From assembly GCF_029541745.1 (NCBI RefSeq), contig NZ_CP089746.1, forward strand, positions 1,612,001-1,676,000: a stretch of 64,000 nt of DNA, given 5' to 3'. This document shows positions 26,001-33,259 of the stretch, piece after piece. Position 1 is the stretch's first letter. Every line of letters starts with the position of its first letter. This DNA comes from Streptomyces sp. LX-29. Its GTDB lineage: Bacteria; Actinomycetota; Actinomycetes; Streptomycetales; Streptomycetaceae. The notes under the pieces are model-generated. The model did not search any database, was not told the DNA's origin, and saw only the letters and a program-made list of their open reading frames with translations. Position numbers and translations under genes: made by a program.

Positions 26001-26630
26001 CTACGGTCCGAAGATCGAGGCGGGCAGAGCGCCCGAGTTCATCCCACCGCGGCGCCCCTTCTGCCCTTCCTCCACGGTCCACTGTTCCAGGGGCCGCGCG
26101 GACATCGGAGCACTGCGCGGATAGTCCGAAGGAGTCGGCCGGAGCGCCGGTGTGGGCCGCGGCGGGTCCTCAACGGGCCACTCCTCTTTCGTGGGCTGAC
26201 GGAAACCGGCGGTGCCCCAGGGCGTGCCCTTGCCATTCGGCGGATACAGCGTCACCCGAGCACGCTGAGGCCCCTCCCAACCCATCATCAGCCCCACCTT
26301 GCCGGTCACCGTGTCCATCACCGGATCACCGATCATGGGCATGGGGGTGATCGGCGCCGAGCGGGAGTCTCGGCTCTCGGCCACGTTGATGGCCATGAGC
26401 AGCCCCTCAACGAGCCTTTCAGCGAGGAACCGCAGTTCTTCCACCGTTACCTTCGGCTGCTTGAGCAAGTGACGGGCGTGCCCCAGAAGCTGGCTGCACA
26501 TGAACACGCTCTCGTCTTCCGCCGCGCTGTCGAACTCGTCGGCCATGCGGCTAAGCAGACCGTCAGGGTTGTCGGTAATCACGATGCCCGTGCGGCCGTC
26601 TTCGTCCGGGGGCAGTTGCCGGAGAGTCAC
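26001..26630 (-). CDS. Hypothetical island protein
   Basis: 209-aa soluble protein, family not recognised. The N-terminal half is helical and acidic (LLSRMADEFDSAAEDESVFMCSQLLGHARHLL, then VEELRFLAERLVEGLLMAINVAESR). The C-terminal third is Pro-rich and low-complexity. GTG 26630 is chosen because it gives a 4-bp GTGA overlap with the upstream small gene and has GGAGG 7 bases away. Similar proteins seem to accompany XRE/DUF397 neighbourhoods in Streptomyces; function unknown. Confidence 0.6.
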   Translation of the reverse strand: MTLRQLPPDEDGRTGIVITDNPDGLLSRMADEFDSAAEDESVFMCSQLLGHARHLLKQPKVTVEELRFLAERLVEGLLMAINVAESRDSRSAPITPMPMIGDPVMDTVTGKVGLMMGWEGPQRARVTLYPPNGKGTPWGTAGFRQPTKEEWPVEDPPRPTPALRPTPSDYPRSAPMSARPLEQWTVEEGQKGRRGGMNSGALPASIFGP

Positions 26631-26899
26631 CACGACACCTCCGCGGACTCGCAGCCCGCGCACTCGTTGACCCCGAGCCTGCCCCGGCCGCCCGCCTGTT
26701 CGCTGGACAGCACGTAGGGGCGGACCAAGGCAACGCCCGCTCCATTGCCCCTCCACGGCCGCCACACCACGCGCGGGAGGGTGGTCGCACTGGCCGGAGC
26801 CTTCGGCGCCTGGGCGACCGGGGCGGGGCTGCGCCGTCGCACCAATGTGCGCAGCCTTCCGAGCACCGATTCGAAGATCAGCACGGTACGTTTGTTCAC
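26627..26899 (-). CDS. Small hypothetical protein
   Basis: 90-aa protein beginning NKRTVLIFESVLGRLRTLVRRR and containing WRGNGAGVALVRPYVLSSEQ, a pattern (LVRPY..) I associate with short Streptomyces proteins of unknown function. The C-terminal CAGCESAEVSW has a CxxC pair. GTG 26899 has GGGAG upstream. Coupled to the next gene by overlap and divergent from the XRE regulator, with the 270-bp gap between as shared promoter region. Confidence 0.6.
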   Translation of the reverse strand: MNKRTVLIFESVLGRLRTLVRRRSPAPVAQAPKAPASATTLPRVVWRPWRGNGAGVALVRPYVLSSEQAGGRGRLGVNECAGCESAEVSW

Positions 26900-27171
26900 G
26901 TCATCAACTCCCAAGCGGTTGGTGGCCACGCCCCCGAGCCGGTTGCGCGGTTGCGGGGGTCTTTGTCTGGCCGTTGATCTGCGTGATCAGAGCGTGGTGA
27001 GCCGTTCAGCGGCCTGCGCGGAAGTCGCTACGAGCGTCACGCACCTGCCGCTGACCGGACTCCTGAGCTACTCCTCTCCGTAGCGCCATGACTACCGAGG
27101 AACGCCAGGGTGGCGTACGGTTGCGAGCCATTCAACGTGTCAGGCGGGGAGGAAAGGTTGATGAACGTCCC

Positions 27172-28008
27172 GTGAATCGCAACGAGTTGAACCCGGACGC
27201 CTCTCCTCAGGCGGCCTACGGAGCGCGTTTACGCAGGCTGCGAGAGGCGCGCGGCTGGACTCAAGAGCACCTGGCCGAACGAACGGAATATTCCAGTGTG
27301 CATATTTCAGCCGTTGAGAATGGTCGGAAGCCTCCAACCCTCCGGTTCTCGCGTAGCCTGGACCCGGTCTTCGGCCTTGAGGGCACAGCAGACTCGTTCG
27401 AGCGTGAGTACCGCGAGATCAAACACGGCAGCTTGCTAGAGGGCTTTCCGGAGTACGTCGAATACGAGGGCCGCGCGGCGGAGATTCGGCTGTACGAAGT
27501 GGGCGTCATGCCAGGAATACTCCAGACACCTGAGTACGCATCGGCACTCACCTCCCGAACGGTCGAACGTGGCGCGATCACGCCTGAACAGGGTGACGAA
27601 CGAATCGCACTCGTGACGGAGCGCCAGGGCGCCTTTAAACGGACACCGCCACCGCTAGTGTTCGTAGTGCTAGACGAGAGTTGCCTCAGAAGGCCCGTCG
27701 GCAGTCAGGCCATCATGCGCAGCCAGTTGGAACGGCTGGTTGAGTTCGCCGCACTACCAAACACGGTGCTCCAGGTAGCTCCGTTCGACATGGGCGACCG
27801 TCGCCCACTCAGCTTGCCGCTATACATCCTGACGCTTCCGGACCGCCAGCTCATGTCCTACGCCGAGTCTGCCCAGCGTGGGCATCTCGAACGGGAAGGC
27901 AGGTCTGTAGTCCCCCTGTTGACCGCCTACCATCAGTTGCAGGCCGAGGCGATGTCTCAGGCGGCATCCGTGGCCATGATTGAGCAGTTACGAAAGGGCA
28001 TCTCGTGA
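27172..28008 (+). CDS. XRE regulator with DUF5753 domain
   Basis: 278-aa regulator: helix-turn-helix at about residues 15-70 (LRRLREARGWTQEHLAERT, VHISAVENGRKPP), then the DUF5753 domain (PGILQTPEYASAL, ALPNTVLQVAPFD) common in actinomycete regulators paired with DUF397. GTG 27172 is preferred to ATG 27088 because homologous proteins start just before the HTH; the ribosome site is weak. Two in-frame TTA codons occur (27229-27231, residue 20, and 27988-27990), so translation should need the bldA tRNA. Coupled to the DUF397 gene. Confidence 0.83.
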   Translation: MNRNELNPDASPQAAYGARLRRLREARGWTQEHLAERTEYSSVHISAVENGRKPPTLRFSRSLDPVFGLEGTADSFEREYREIKHGSLLEGFPEYVEYEGRAAEIRLYEVGVMPGILQTPEYASALTSRTVERGAITPEQGDERIALVTERQGAFKRTPPPLVFVVLDESCLRRPVGSQAIMRSQLERLVEFAALPNTVLQVAPFDMGDRRPLSLPLYILTLPDRQLMSYAESAQRGHLEREGRSVVPLLTAYHQLQAEAMSQAASVAMIEQLRKGIS

Positions 28009-28217
28009 CAACCTCCCTCGAATCCCCCTGCTGGTTCAAGTCCTCGTACAGCGAGAACGGCGGCGCCTGCGTGGAGGTCGCCGCGAACCTCGTCTCTTCG
28101 TCCGGCGTGGTCCCCGTCCGTGACAGCAAGAACCCCGACGGTCCCGCCCTGGCCTTCCCCTCCGACGCCTGGAGGGCCTTCGTCGGCGCCGTGAGGCGCA
28201 GTGAGCTGCCGGGCTGA
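28005..28217 (+). CDS. DUF397 protein
   Basis: 70-aa DUF397 protein with the usual WFKSSYSENGGACVEVA and VRDSKNPDGPALAFPSDAWRAFVGAVR. GTG start overlaps the regulator stop by 4 bp. Such pairs act as antitoxin-like or antagonist partners of XRE/DUF5753 proteins in several studied cases. Confidence 0.9.
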   Translation: MTTSLESPCWFKSSYSENGGACVEVAANLVSSSGVVPVRDSKNPDGPALAFPSDAWRAFVGAVRRSELPG

Positions 28218-28284
28218 CCACAGCGGGCCGCGGCGGCTGCCAAACGTTTCTGTGCGGGCTTGTAGCGCCTCTACACCTCTAAAG

Positions 28285-28319
28285 CGGCCCCTCCCCCGAT
28301 CTGCAAGGGGGAGGGGCCG
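28285..28319 (+). terminator. Terminator after the DUF397 gene
   Basis: Perfect 13-bp stem (CGGCCCCTCCCCC and complement) with a 9-base loop, 68 bases after the stop codon. Confidence 0.75.
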
Positions 28320-28426
28320 TCTGCCGTTGGGGCACTCGTTGCCCTGGCGCCATCACCAGGACGGGTCAACTCTCCGGATTCGGTAGGTCGTGGGCTGACT
28401 CCTGGGCTGCGGCTCCGGCAGGGGCC

Positions 28427-28564
28427 TCAGCCGTCCTCGCTGCCTGTCGGGGGCGCGTCCTGCCCCATGTAGTCCGTGATTTTTTGTCGACTTGCAACGG
28501 GCAGGCTCAGGACCAGCTCGGCTAACTGTTCCGGCGTTTCCGCAGGTGAGGGGCGGTACGTCAC
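28427..28564 (-). CDS. Possible 45-aa ORF at island right end
   Basis: GTG at 28564; the product contains TPEQLAELVLSLPVASRQKITDYM, which looks like genuine helical protein sequence, and has one TTA codon. No clear ribosome site, and an in-frame stop lies just upstream. It may be the truncated end of an island gene cut by the recombination junction 12 bases away. Confidence 0.3.
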   Translation of the reverse strand: MTYRPSPAETPEQLAELVLSLPVASRQKITDYMGQDAPPTGSEDG

Positions 28565-28575
28565 TGCTCACCGCG

Positions 28576-28620
28576 GTCGCCGGTCTAGTCGGCCTTCTCG
28601 CGGTTCAGGTAGTTGTACAC
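28576..28620. repeat. Right copy of 45-bp island direct repeat (attR-like)
   Basis: Intact copy, identical to 21621-21633 joined to 22753-22784 at the CTAG. It includes the last 12 codons of the HTH gene and 9 bases beyond its stop, so that gene stays whole at this end. Confidence 0.85.
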
Positions 28621-28971
28621 GGTGAAGCGGCTCACGCCGAGCGCGCTCGCCACCGTCTCCACCCCGTGCCGCACCGAGAAGGCGCCGCGCTGCTCCAGGA
28701 CGCGGACGACCGACTGCTTGGTCCTGCGGTCGAGTTCGGCCAGCGGCATGCCGTGGCGGCGTTCGAGCTCGGCGAGGATGTGATCGAGCGAGTCGGACAG
28801 GTGGGGCAGCCGGACCGCCAGCACCTCGCGCCCCTCCCAGGACAGCACGACATCGTCGCCCTGGGCCCGAGCGGGGGCGATCATCTCGCCGCCCATGGCG
28901 TCGACGAGCGGCCTGACGGCGGCCGCGAAGGGGTGGTCGGCGAACGGCTGGTCGGGCGCGGCGGCCGTCAT
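28585..28971 (-). CDS. HTH_22 (DauR-like) regulator, island target gene
   Basis: 128-aa protein with a C-terminal DauR-type helix-turn-helix: LEQRGAFSVRHGVETVASALGVSRFTVYNYLN. The N-terminal half resembles a reduced YheO-type PAS region (VLSWEGREVLAVRLPHLSDSLDHILAELERRHG). ATG 28971 has GGAGGAG upstream and overlaps the stop of the thiamine-binding-type gene. The island inserted at its 3' end without disrupting it. Its conserved place next to the glyoxylate operon suggests a role there, but no target is known. Confidence 0.78.
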   Translation of the reverse strand: MTAAAPDQPFADHPFAAAVRPLVDAMGGEMIAPARAQGDDVVLSWEGREVLAVRLPHLSDSLDHILAELERRHGMPLAELDRRTKQSVVRVLEQRGAFSVRHGVETVASALGVSRFTVYNYLNREKAD

Positions 28972-29219
28972 GACTCCTCCTCCGCCACCACGTTGACCTG
29001 GAGCGACACCCGGGTGGCGCCGGCCGCCAGGCACTTGCGCAGCAGTTCGTCGACGGCGCCGAGCACCGCGTCGGCGCGCCCCTCGGCGGTGTTGCCGAAG
29101 GGGCCGACGTCGACGGCGTCCAGCTCGGCGGAGTGCACGACCTCACGGGCCACCACCGCGTGCGGCGGGGCCTCGTCGAGGTCGAACGGCTCGGTGGTGA
29201 ACTCAACCCTCAATCTCAC
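28968..29219 (-). CDS. Thiamine-binding/MTH1187-type protein
   Basis: 83-aa protein of the YkoF/MTH1187 (DUF77) thiamine-binding family: RLRVEFTTEPFDLDEAP, ELDAVDVGPFGNTAEG and the C-terminal ATRVSLQVNVV strand. GTG 29219 is the last start before this conserved region. It is divergent from the glyoxylate operon whose carboligase needs thiamine diphosphate. That is a suggestive but unproven link. Confidence 0.72.
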   Translation of the reverse strand: MRLRVEFTTEPFDLDEAPPHAVVAREVVHSAELDAVDVGPFGNTAEGRADAVLGAVDELLRKCLAAGATRVSLQVNVVAEEES

Positions 29220-29273
29220 GCGGCCCAACCTACTGCGCTCCGCGCCCACCCCGCGGCGGATGGCGGCCACCTC

Positions 29274-29303
29274 TTGACAGCGCTCCGGCGACGCCTGCAA
29301 TCT
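29274..29303 (+). promoter_or_regulatory. Promoter of the glyoxylate operon
   Basis: TTGACA (-35, 29274-29279) and CAATCT (-10, 29298-29303) with an 18-bp spacer. The AllR-type operators begin at the -10 end, a position suited to repression. Confidence 0.55.
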
Positions 29304-29317
29304 TCCATAGAGCAGAA
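29303..29317. promoter_or_regulatory. AllR-type operator 1, glyoxylate operon
   Basis: TTCCATAGAGCAGAA differs by one base from the site at the allantoinase promoter (10126-10140). Confidence 0.65.
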
Positions 29318-29323
29318 GAACAC

Positions 29324-29338
29324 TTCCATAATACGGAA
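29324..29338. promoter_or_regulatory. AllR-type operator 2, glyoxylate operon
   Basis: TTCCATAATACGGAA, exactly 21 bp (two helical turns) from operator 1, so two dimers could bind on one face of the DNA. Confidence 0.7.
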
Positions 29339-29352
29339 GACAGGAAGGTCTC

Positions 29353-30168
29353 ATGGGCTTCCAGGACCTGCGCTTCGATGTGAACCTCTCGATCCTCTTC
29401 ACCGAGCTGCCCCTGCTGGAGCGCCCGGCGGCGGCCGCCGCGGCCGGCTTCGACGCGGTCGAGCTGTGGTGGCCCTGGGCGGACTCGCCGACGCCCCCGC
29501 AGGAGGAACTCGACCGGCTGCGGAACGCGTTGCGGGCCGCCGGCACCCGACTGGTGGGGCTGAACCTCTACGCGGGCCGGCTGCCGGGCCCGGACCGGGG
29601 CGCGCTGTCTCTGCCCGGCGAGGAGTCGGACCGCTTCCGGGCCAACATCGACGTCGCCGCCGACTTCGCCGCCTCACTGGGCTGTCGAGCGCTGAACGCG
29701 CTGTACGGCAACCGGGTCGAGGGGGTCGACCCGCGCGAACAGGACGCGCTGGCGCTGGAGAACCTGGCGCTGGCGGCCCGCGCCGCGGACCGGATCGGCG
29801 CGACCCTGTTGATCGAGGCGCTGAACGCGCCCGAGTCCCCGCACTACCCGCTGGTGAGCTCCCGCGCCGCGCTCGAGGTGGTGGACGCGGTGAACGCCGC
29901 CACCGGGCTCGGCAACGCCGCGTTCCTGATGGACCTCTACCACCTGTCGCGCGGCGGCGAGGACCTGCACCGGGTCATCGACGCGCACGCCGCCCGCGCC
30001 GGGCATGTGCAGATCGCGGACGACCCGGGCCGAGGCGCCCCCGGCACCGGCGGCCTGGACTTCGCCGACCTCCTCGACCGCCTCACCAAGGCCGGTTACG
30101 ACGGCTGGATCGGCCTCGAGTACACACCCGGCGGCCCCGGCGCCGACGACTTCCAGTGGCTGAGCTGA
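29353..30168 (+). CDS. hyi: Hydroxypyruvate isomerase
   Basis: 271-aa TIM-barrel isomerase interconverting hydroxypyruvate and tartronate semialdehyde (EC 5.3.1.22). It begins RFDVNLSILFTELPLLERPAAAAAAGFDAVELWWPW and has the metal-ligand segments LLIEALNAPESPHYPL, FLMDLYHLSRGGED, HVQIADDPGRGAPGTGGLD and WIGLEYTPGG. First gene of the hyi-glxR-gcl operon, behind two AllR-type operators. Confidence 0.92.
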   Translation: MGFQDLRFDVNLSILFTELPLLERPAAAAAAGFDAVELWWPWADSPTPPQEELDRLRNALRAAGTRLVGLNLYAGRLPGPDRGALSLPGEESDRFRANIDVAADFAASLGCRALNALYGNRVEGVDPREQDALALENLALAARAADRIGATLLIEALNAPESPHYPLVSSRAALEVVDAVNAATGLGNAAFLMDLYHLSRGGEDLHRVIDAHAARAGHVQIADDPGRGAPGTGGLDFADLLDRLTKAGYDGWIGLEYTPGGPGADDFQWLS

Positions 30169-30179
30169 GAAAGGCCGAC

Positions 30180-31088
30180 ATGACCGACACCCTTCCCCGC
30201 ATCGGATGGATCGGGCTCGGCATCATGGGCTCCCCCATGTCCGAGAACCTGATCGAGGCGGGCTACCCCGTCTCCGGCTACACGCTGGAACAGGCCAAGC
30301 TCGACCGGCTCGCCGCCGCCGGCGGCACCGCGGCCGGCTCGGTCGCCGAGGCCGTGCGGGAGGCCGACGTGATCATCACGATGGTCCCGGCCTCCCCGCA
30401 GGTGGAGGCGATCGCCTACGGCGCGGAGGGCGTCCTGGCGCACGCCCGCCCCGGCGCGCTGTTGATCGACATGTCCTCCATCACCCCCCGGACCTCCATC
30501 GACCTGGCCGAGGCCGCGGCCGAGAAGGGCATACGGGTGCTGGACGCCCCGGTCTCCGGCGGCGAGGCCGGCGCCGTCGAGGCGGCGCTCTCCATCATGG
30601 TCGGCGGCGACCGGGCCGACTTCGACGCGGCCCGGCCGGTCTTCGAGGCGCTGGGCCGGACCATCGCGCACTGCGGCCCGCACGGCTCCGGGCAGACCGT
30701 CAAGGCCGCCAACCAGCTGATCGTCGCCGTCAACCTCCAGGCGTGCGCGGAGGCCGTGGTCTTCCTGGAGAAGTCCGGGGTGGAGCTCGCCGCCGCGCTC
30801 GACGTGCTCGGCGGCGGGCTGGCCGGCTCCACCGTGCTCGCCCGCAAGAGAGACAACTTCCTGCGCCGGAACTACGCCCCCGGCTTCCGCGTCGACCTGC
30901 ACCACAAGGACATGGGCATCGTCACCGACGCCGCCCGCGCGGTCGGCGCGGCCCTTCCGGTCGGCACGGCCGTCGCCGGCCTGATCGGCTCGCTGCGCGC
31001 CCAGGGCGACGGCGGGCTGGACCACTCCGCGCTGCTGCGGGGCGTGGAGCGGCTCTCCGGCCGGCAGCCGACCCGGGGGGAGGGCTGA
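30180..31088 (+). CDS. glxR: Tartronate semialdehyde reductase
   Basis: Reduces tartronate semialdehyde to D-glycerate (EC 1.1.1.60). 302-aa beta-hydroxyacid dehydrogenase with the Rossmann GWIGLGIMGSPM at residues 9-20, the substrate motif DAPVSGGEAGA, the catalytic lysine in GQTVKAANQLIV and KDMGIVTDAA. GAGAAAGG precedes the ATG; 11 bases after hyi. Confidence 0.92.
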   Translation: MTDTLPRIGWIGLGIMGSPMSENLIEAGYPVSGYTLEQAKLDRLAAAGGTAAGSVAEAVREADVIITMVPASPQVEAIAYGAEGVLAHARPGALLIDMSSITPRTSIDLAEAAAEKGIRVLDAPVSGGEAGAVEAALSIMVGGDRADFDAARPVFEALGRTIAHCGPHGSGQTVKAANQLIVAVNLQACAEAVVFLEKSGVELAAALDVLGGGLAGSTVLARKRDNFLRRNYAPGFRVDLHHKDMGIVTDAARAVGAALPVGTAVAGLIGSLRAQGDGGLDHSALLRGVERLSGRQPTRGEG

Positions 31089-31091
31089 GCC

Positions 31092-32813
31092 GTGGCGCCG
31101 CGGAGGATGCCCGCCATGGAGGCGGTCGTGCACGTGCTGAAGTCCGAGGGCGTCGACATCGCGTACGGCTGCCCCGGCGCCGCCGTCCTGCCGTTGTACA
31201 AGGCCCTGGAGCGGGTCGGCGGGATCGAGCACCTGACGGTGCGCCACGAGGAGGGCGCCACCCACATGGCCGACGGCTGGTCCCGTACGACCGGCGGGGT
31301 CGGCGTCGCCATCGGCACCTCGGGGCCGGCCGGCACCAACATGGTCACCGGGCTCTACACCGCGCTCGCGGACTCGATCCCGATCCTCTGCGTCACCGGC
31401 CAGGCCGCCTCCACCAAGCTGCACCAGGAGGCGTTCCAGGCGGTCGACATCGTGGCCGTCGCGACCCCCGTCACCAAGTGGGCGGTGCAGATCAAGGAGG
31501 CGGCGCAGGCGCCCTGGATCTTCCGGGAGGCGTTCCGGATCGCCCGTTCCGGCCGTCCCGGCCCGGTGCTGGTGGACATCCCGGTCGACATCGCCCAGCG
31601 GGAGATCTGGTACGACCCGGAGATCGACGCCCCGCTGACCGTCGAGGCGGTCGCCCCCCATCCGCCCCGCGTCGAGGCGGCGCTGGACCTGCTGCTGGCG
31701 GCGGAGCGGCCGCTGATCCTGGCCGGCGGCGGGGTGATCATCGCCGAGGCCGCCGAGGAGGTGCGGGAACTCGCCGAGCTGCTGCGCATACCGGTCCAGG
31801 TGACCCTGATGGGCAAGGGGGCCCTCCCCGAGGACCACCCGCTGCACTCCGGGATGACCGGGGTGCAGACCTCGCAGCGCCACGGCAACCGGTCCTTCCT
31901 GGAGTCGGACACCGTACTGGCCGTGGGCGCCCGCTTCGGCGACCGCCACACCGGGCGGCTGGACACCTACCGGGGCGAGCGCCGGTTCATCCACGTCGAC
32001 ATCGAGGCCACCCAGATCGGCAGGGTCTTCGAGCCCGACCTGGGCATCGTCTCCGACGCCCGGCTGTTCCTCCGCGCCCTGATCGACGCGGCCCGGGCCC
32101 GCGGCACAGGCCGCGCGGACGGGCCGTGGGTGGCCCGGATCCAGGAGCTGCGGCGGACGCTGACCCGCCGGGAGGACTTCGACGACATCCCGATCAAGGC
32201 GCCGCGCGTGTACAGGGAGATCAACCAACTCTTCGACGAGGACACCTACTTCGTCACCGCCATCGGGCTCTACCAGATCTGGGGCGGTCAGCACCAGAAG
32301 ACGTACCGGCCGCGCCACTACCAGATCTGCGGCCAGGCGGGCCCGCTGGGCTGGGAGATCCCGGCGGCCATCGGGGTGAAGAAGGCGCTGGAGGGCCTGG
32401 GCCGGGACAGCGAGGTGGTGGGAATCGTCGGGGACTACGGCTTCCAGTACACGGTCGAGGAGTTGGCGGTCGCGGCCCAGTACCACGTCCCGTTCGTCAT
32501 CGTCATGCTCAACAACGAGTACCTGGGCCTGATCCGACAGGCGTCGATCCCGTTCGCCATGAACTACCAGGTGGACATCCACTACGACGAGTACGGCTCC
32601 GACCACGTCAAGATCATGGAGGCGTACGGCTGTTCGGGCACCCGGGTGTGGGACCCGGCGGAGATCCGCACCGGCCTGGAGTGGGCCCGTGAGCAGGCCC
32701 GGTCCACCCGGCGCCCGGTGCTGGTGGAGATCATGATCGAGCGCGAGGCCAACACCCCGCACGGCCCGGCGATCGACGCGGTCCGGGAGTTCGAGCCGCC
32801 GCCCGGCGTCTAG
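31092..32813 (+). CDS. gcl: Glyoxylate carboligase-like ThDP enzyme
   Basis: Expected to condense two glyoxylates to tartronate semialdehyde and CO2 (EC 4.1.1.47), which fits its operon. 573-aa three-domain thiamine-diphosphate enzyme of the acetolactate synthase superfamily: GCPGAAVLPLY, GTSGPAGTNMVTGLYTALADSIP, DLGIVSDA, CGQAGPLGWEIPAAIGV and the ThDP/Mg motif GDYGFQ with LNN. Odd point: characterised E. coli Gcl has Val51 in the motif RHVEGA where almost all ThDP enzymes have the catalytic Glu. Here the motif is RHEEGA with Glu at residue 53. The sequence also diverges from the usual streptomycete Gcl as I recall it. GTG start; the ATG codons at 31107 and 31116 are alternatives. Confidence 0.8.
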   Translation: MAPRRMPAMEAVVHVLKSEGVDIAYGCPGAAVLPLYKALERVGGIEHLTVRHEEGATHMADGWSRTTGGVGVAIGTSGPAGTNMVTGLYTALADSIPILCVTGQAASTKLHQEAFQAVDIVAVATPVTKWAVQIKEAAQAPWIFREAFRIARSGRPGPVLVDIPVDIAQREIWYDPEIDAPLTVEAVAPHPPRVEAALDLLLAAERPLILAGGGVIIAEAAEEVRELAELLRIPVQVTLMGKGALPEDHPLHSGMTGVQTSQRHGNRSFLESDTVLAVGARFGDRHTGRLDTYRGERRFIHVDIEATQIGRVFEPDLGIVSDARLFLRALIDAARARGTGRADGPWVARIQELRRTLTRREDFDDIPIKAPRVYREINQLFDEDTYFVTAIGLYQIWGGQHQKTYRPRHYQICGQAGPLGWEIPAAIGVKKALEGLGRDSEVVGIVGDYGFQYTVEELAVAAQYHVPFVIVMLNNEYLGLIRQASIPFAMNYQVDIHYDEYGSDHVKIMEAYGCSGTRVWDPAEIRTGLEWAREQARSTRRPVLVEIMIEREANTPHGPAIDAVREFEPPPGV

Positions 32814-33259
32814 CGCCCGCGGCGGGCCGAGCCGGCGGGGCGCGCCCCTCCCTCGGACGCCGCCGAGCCGGGCGCGCTCCTCGCCGGGCGCCCCGGGCGC
32901 GTCCCCCTCAGCCCCCGGCGGCGGCGCCGACCTGTCCTGTCGCGCCGGGCGCCGCCGCCGGGACTCGCCCACCTCCGCGCGGCCGACGCCGAGTACGACC
33001 GACGCCGAGTACGGGCGGCGGGTCGAGGGAAGCGGTGCGGGAGGCGCGCGAGGGCCGAGCCGGGCACCCATCCGTCCACGGGACACCGCGCGCACCCGCC
33101 GACGACGGCACACAGCGCACACGCCCGCACACGGACCGCACGCCGACCACCCGCGGATTGCACGCGGAATCGGGCAATTCCCTCCCCACAGCATGGCGCA
33201 TCGTGGAGCATGGGCACGTACATCCCCGCCTCTCCACGAACCCCTCGCTGGAGCCTCAG
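32814..33259. other. Intergenic region without recognised gene
   Basis: GC-rich gap between gcl and the zinc-ribbon gene. It contains a 15-bp direct repeat CCGACGCCGAGTACG at 32983-32997 and 32999-33013. A promoter for the downstream gene must lie in the AT-richer part near 33160-33220. No ORF is convincing. Confidence 0.5.

Larger units (their letters stand above)
22785..28575. mobile_element. Inserted genomic island carrying a graspetide cluster
   Basis: About 5.8 kb between the two 45-bp repeat copies. Its base composition is visibly less GC-rich than the flanks, it contains TTA codons, and it separates two genes that would otherwise be adjacent in the purine region. Cargo: RiPP precursor, ATP-grasp ligase, PIMT-like methyltransferase, XRE/DUF397 pair and several small unknown genes. 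No integrase, recombinase or excisionase is recognisable, so the element is either a remnant or was mobilised in trans. Confidence 0.75.

Noticed and set aside
30096..33194. 1032-aa minus-strand open frame opposite the glyoxylate operon
   Set aside because: Antisense shadow caused by high third-position GC; no motifs, while the plus strand encodes three recognisable enzymes.
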